The notes below the pieces were generated by a model. That model was not told the DNA's origin, did no database searches, and saw only the letters and a program-made list of their open reading frames with translations. Source: Desulfovibrio sp. (GTDB lineage Bacteria > Desulfobacterota > Desulfovibrionia > Desulfovibrionales > Desulfovibrionaceae). Taken from it: DNA of 8,444 nt. The stretch is taken from the NCBI GenBank assembly GCA_014804905.1, contig JAAUYX010000040.1, positions 29,932 to 38,375 on the forward strand. Reading direction: 5' to 3'. The position numbers and the translations under genes are program-made. Within the stretch, counting starts at the first letter, position 1; each line of letters starts with the position of its first letter. Positions 6,597-8,444 of the stretch are shown piece by piece.

Positions 6597-6636
6597 TTCA
6601 AGGGTAGTTGACTTTTTGTTAGAATATTCACAAGAT
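6597..6636 (+). promoter_or_regulatory. sat promoter region
   Basis: Two readings are possible. One uses TAGAAT (6620-6625) with an upstream TG (6617-6618) as an extended -10, and the weak TTCAAG (6597-6602) as -35 at 17 bp. The other uses the good -35 TTGACT (6608-6613) with CAAGAT (6631-6636) as -10 at 17 bp. The TGnTAGAAT form matches the tatD promoter in this window, so I favour the first. In both cases the Rex-like operator covers promoter elements, so repression by occlusion is expected. The transcript would have a leader of roughly 110-125 nt. Confidence 0.6.
6616..6633. promoter_or_regulatory. Rex operator in the sat promoter
   Basis: TTGTTAGAATATTCACAA closely matches the Rex redox-repressor site TTGTKAA-N4-TTMACAA, with a single departure (G at the seventh base). 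Rex binds DNA when NAD+ prevails and releases it when NADH rises. In Desulfovibrio vulgaris Rex is published as a repressor of sat, so finding this site directly on the -10 of sat is strong contextual support. Confidence 0.8.
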
Positions 6637-6752
6637 GGTCGCGGAACCATTCCACTGGCGGCGCAGCGAGTGCGCCCCGAAGCCGCACCGCGGGGCTGCC
6701 GGGCAGCCGCCGGGAGCGGTTCGCCCGGAACCAAAACATGGAGGATTTCGCA
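6637..6752 (+). other. Structured GC-rich 5' leader of sat
   Basis: Three adjacent hairpins can form: GGCGCA (6660-6665) with TGCGCC (6671-6676), GGCTGC (6694-6699) with GCAGCC (6703-6708), and CCGGG (6710-6714) with CCCGG (6724-6728). The 8-mer CGGAACCA flanks them (6642-6649 and 6726-6733). An unstructured A-rich stretch then leads to the ribosome site GGAGG (6740-6744). I recognise no riboswitch class. The hairpins may stabilise this highly expressed mRNA. Confidence 0.4.
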
Positions 6753-8024
6753 ATGTCCAAGCTGGTACCCCCGCATGGCGGCAAGGGTCTCGTGTGCTGC
6801 CTTCTCGAAGGCAAGGCCCTGGAAGATGAAAAGAAAAAGGCCGAGGGCCTGAAAAAAATCGAGATTTCCTCCCGCGCCAAGGGCGACCTGATCATGATGG
6901 GCATTGGCGGGTTCTCGCCCCTCAACGGCTTCATGAACAAGGCCGACTGGAAGAGCGTCTGCGAAAAGATGCTGCTCACCGACGGCACCTTCTGGCCGCT
7001 CCCGGTCACGCTCGACATCTCCGCCGAGGAGGCCAAGGGCCTCAAGGTCGGCGAAGAAGTGGCCCTGGTCCGCAACGGCGAGATCATGGCGACCATGAAG
7101 ATTGAAGAAATCTACGAGATGACCGAGGACGACAAGAAGTGGGAATGCGAGATGGTCTTCAAGGGCGAGGGCCCGGACTCCGAAAAGTTCTGGGAAGTGG
7201 CCCCCAATGACCATCCCGGCGTCAAGATGGTGCTCGCCCAGAAGGAGTACAACATCGCCGGCCCCGTGAAAGTGCTCTCGCAGGGCGACTTCCCCGAGCG
7301 CTTCCCCGGCGTCTACATGACCCCGGCGCAGCTGCGCGAAAAGCTCGACGAGCGCGGCTGGGAGAAGGTCGCGGCGCTCCAGCTCCGCAACCCCATGCAC
7401 CGCTCGCATGAATATCTCGCCAAGATCGGCATCGAGGTCTGCGACGGCGTGGTCATCCACTCCCTCGTGGGCTCGCTCAAGCCCGGCGACATCCCGGCCG
7501 AAGTGCGCGTGAAGTGCATCGACACCCTCGTCGACAACTATTTCGTCAAGGAATTCGTCATCCAGTCCGGCTATCCGCTCGACATGCGCTATGCCGGCCC
7601 GCGCGAAGCCCTGCTGCACGCAACCTTCCGCCAGAACTACGGCATCAACAACCTGCTCGTCGGCCGCGACCACGCGGGCGTGGGCGATTTCTACGGCATG
7701 TTCGAGGCCCAGGAAATCTTCAAGAAAATCCCGCAGCCCGCGGAGGAAGGCAAGCGCCTGCTCTGCCAGCCGCTCGACATTGACTGGACCTTCTACTGCA
7801 AGAAGTGCGACGGCATGGCCTCCATGCGCACCTGCCCGCACGGCAAGGAGGACCGCGTCATCCTCTCCGGCACCAAGCTGCGCAAGATGCTCTCCGAAGG
7901 CGCGGAAGTGCCGGACCATTTCGGCCGCCCCGAAGTGCTGGAGATTCTCCGCAAGTACTACGAGGGCCTGACCGACAAGGTGGAAATCAAGATGCAGCGC
8001 GCCGCTTCCGGCAGCACCATGTAA
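6753..8024 (+). CDS. sat: Sulfate adenylyltransferase (ATP sulfurylase), dissimilatory
   Basis: The 423-residue protein has the length of the homo-oligomeric bacterial/archaeal Sat. It makes APS and pyrophosphate from ATP and sulfate, the activation step before APS reductase, in the cytosol. The N-terminal PUA-like domain begins MSKLVPPHGGKGLVCC, as in Desulfovibrio. The catalytic domain has QLRNPMHRSHE (210-220) with the HxxH pair His216/His219, the ATP-loop motif GRDHAGVGDFYG (304-315), and ILSGTKLRKML (370-380). Cys338, Cys349, Cys352 and Cys361 with His363 form the metal-site region known from zinc- or cobalt-containing Desulfovibrio ATP sulfurylases. An in-frame ATG at 6738 is rejected because GGAGG (6740-6744) sits eight bases before ATG 6753. 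The gene stands alone with its own promoter, Rex operator and terminator. Frequent GAA, AAG and ATC codons give it a less extremely GC-rich look than the flanking genes, as expected for high expression. Confidence 0.98.
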   Translation: MSKLVPPHGGKGLVCCLLEGKALEDEKKKAEGLKKIEISSRAKGDLIMMGIGGFSPLNGFMNKADWKSVCEKMLLTDGTFWPLPVTLDISAEEAKGLKVGEEVALVRNGEIMATMKIEEIYEMTEDDKKWECEMVFKGEGPDSEKFWEVAPNDHPGVKMVLAQKEYNIAGPVKVLSQGDFPERFPGVYMTPAQLREKLDERGWEKVAALQLRNPMHRSHEYLAKIGIEVCDGVVIHSLVGSLKPGDIPAEVRVKCIDTLVDNYFVKEFVIQSGYPLDMRYAGPREALLHATFRQNYGINNLLVGRDHAGVGDFYGMFEAQEIFKKIPQPAEEGKRLLCQPLDIDWTFYCKKCDGMASMRTCPHGKEDRVILSGTKLRKMLSEGAEVPDHFGRPEVLEILRKYYEGLTDKVEIKMQRAASGSTM

Positions 8025-8060
8025 GAGCCGCCGCGCGGCTTGCCGCACAGCCCGGTTTCC

Positions 8061-8088
8061 GGGGCGTCCGAAAGGGCGCCCCTTTTTT
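8061..8088 (+). terminator. Rho-independent terminator of sat
   Basis: GGGGCGTCC (8061-8069) pairs over all nine positions with GGGCGCCCC (8074-8082; one G-T wobble) around a GAAA tetraloop, followed directly by TTTTTT (8083-8088). It lies 37 nt after the sat stop codon, so sat is probably monocistronic. Confidence 0.93.
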
Positions 8089-8112
8089 GTTGCGGGGAAG
8101 AAAAGAGGCGGG

Positions 8113-8225
8113 GCAGTACGGGACTGCTCCCGGAGGGGGGCTCGCGACTTCCCCTCACAGATGTCCGGCTGCCAGGGCGGAGCAAGGCTGCCAGTACGAA
8201 TTAACGGCAGACCTCTCCGGGAGCA
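8113..8225. repeat. Structured inverted-repeat region of unknown role (candidate non-coding RNA)
   Basis: TGCTCCCGGAG (8125-8135) is perfectly complementary to CTCCGGGAGCA (8215-8225), closing a domain of about 100 nt. Inside it, GGCTGCCAG is directly repeated (8167-8175 and 8186-8194, period 19), and CTGCC (8188-8192) can pair with GGCAG (8206-8210). At the left edge GCAGT (8113-8117) can pair with ACTGC (8123-8127), which competes with the outer stem. No open frame here looks coding on either strand, and I do not recognise SRP RNA, 6S RNA or a riboswitch. No clear terminator T-run follows on either side. Confidence 0.4.
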
Positions 8226-8299
8226 CGCAAATCCCTGCTCCATCCGGCTGTCGCCCACAATCCCCGCGCCCCGGCGCGCTTTGCCGCACGCCGCCGGCC

Positions 8300-8309
8300 G
8301 GAATATTCC
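8300..8309. repeat. Perfect palindrome GGAATATTCC
   Basis: This 10-bp palindrome lies 15 bp upstream of a TTGACA box, at the start of the AT-rich end of the window. It could be an operator half-way upstream of the next promoter. It is not a good Rex site, because the outer TTGT/ACAA are absent. Confidence 0.3.
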
Positions 8310-8324
8310 TTGCGCGACAGACGC

Positions 8325-8411
8325 TTGACAAATACTTTTTTTCACATCGGAAAAAAGTTTTTGACGCTTGTCAGGGTGGACCGAATAGGCTACTTTCCTC
8401 CATATTAGAAT
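8325..8411 (+). promoter_or_regulatory. Promoter-like AT-rich region for a gene beyond the right edge
   Basis: The stretch contains a consensus -35 TTGACA (8325-8330) without a good -10 at the right distance, a second TTGACG (8361-8366) with TAGGCT (8386-8391) at a long 19-bp spacing, and a TAGAAT (8406-8411) lacking a clear -35. GACGCTTG is repeated directly (8320-8327, 8363-8370), TGAC-GCTT-GTCA (8362-8373) is a dyad, and ACTTTTTT (8334-8341) pairs with AAAAAAGT (8351-8358). Together these suggest a regulated promoter reading rightwards. Which box is used is unclear, and the gene itself is outside the window. Confidence 0.4.
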
Positions 8412-8444
8412 TTTTCAGTCGGCTCCGTAGGGCAGAGCGGCGGC

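Noticed and set aside
6738..6752. Alternative upstream ATG for sat
   Set aside because: It overlaps the ribosome-binding site that serves ATG 6753, and the Desulfovibrio enzymes start at the later methionine.
8113..8240. SRP RNA or cobalamin riboswitch on either strand
   Set aside because: The conserved SRP loop and the B12 box are both absent; only generic GC-rich pairing is seen.
6447..8345. 632-codon minus-strand open frame
   Set aside because: It is antisense to sat and runs through the sat terminator and promoter. Its composition is that of a mirrored GC-rich gene with no recognisable domain.
8417..8444. Start of a tRNA or other stable RNA at the right edge
   Set aside because: The last bases superficially resemble an acceptor and D-arm start, but conserved D-arm positions do not fit and the rest is outside the window.
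1..8444. CRISPR array, insertion sequence or transposase
   Set aside because: There are no regularly spaced repeats and no transposase-like protein. The only repeats are the short dyads listed.

Overview
The window looks like chromosome of a GC-rich sulfate-reducing bacterium of the Desulfovibrio group (Desulfovibrionaceae). The main reasons are a complete dissimilatory-type sulfate adenylyltransferase whose sequence reads as the Desulfovibrio form, a Rex-type operator in its promoter (Rex control of sat is known in Desulfovibrio vulgaris), and a HyfB-type membrane subunit of an energy-converting hydrogenase/formate hydrogenlyase complex. Codon use is strongly GC-biased. The gene-poor patches at about 2898-3194, 6550-6640 and 8300-8420 are clearly richer in A+T.

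Layout. On the minus strand, a UDP-glucuronate decarboxylase (933-1889) is followed 63 nt later by the first 289 codons of a HyfB-like gene, which runs off the left edge (1-869). A divergent promoter region (about 1890-2048) separates these from the plus-strand genes. It holds three copies of the 9-mer GCCCTTTGC and a good promoter for tatD (2049-2897). After tatD comes an AT-rich spacer with a large imperfect inverted repeat (2975-3070) and a second small hairpin. A tight three-gene plus-strand run follows: a NADAR protein of the DarT1-associated antitoxin family (3195-3944), a lipoate-protein ligase (3968-4966) and a CgeB/DUF3880-like glycosyltransferase (4963-6492, overlapping its neighbour by ATGA). 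Then comes sat (6753-8024), with its own promoter, a Rex operator, a structured leader of about 100 nt and a strong intrinsic terminator (8061-8088). The last 420 bases hold no gene that I can see. They contain a structured inverted-repeat region (8113-8225) and an AT-rich, promoter-like stretch that probably serves a gene beyond the window.

How the genes work together. Sat activates sulfate to APS at the start of dissimilatory sulfate reduction, and the Rex site would tie its expression to the NADH/NAD+ ratio. The HyfB-like subunit belongs to a separate proton-pumping redox complex. Uxs (UDP-xylose) and the glycosyltransferase both suggest surface polysaccharide or glycan synthesis but are not in one operon. 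The most unusual item is the NADAR gene: its known partner, the guanosine-specific DNA ADP-ribosyltransferase toxin DarT1, is not beside it. It is therefore an orphan antitoxin or defence-type repair enzyme leading an otherwise housekeeping-like operon.
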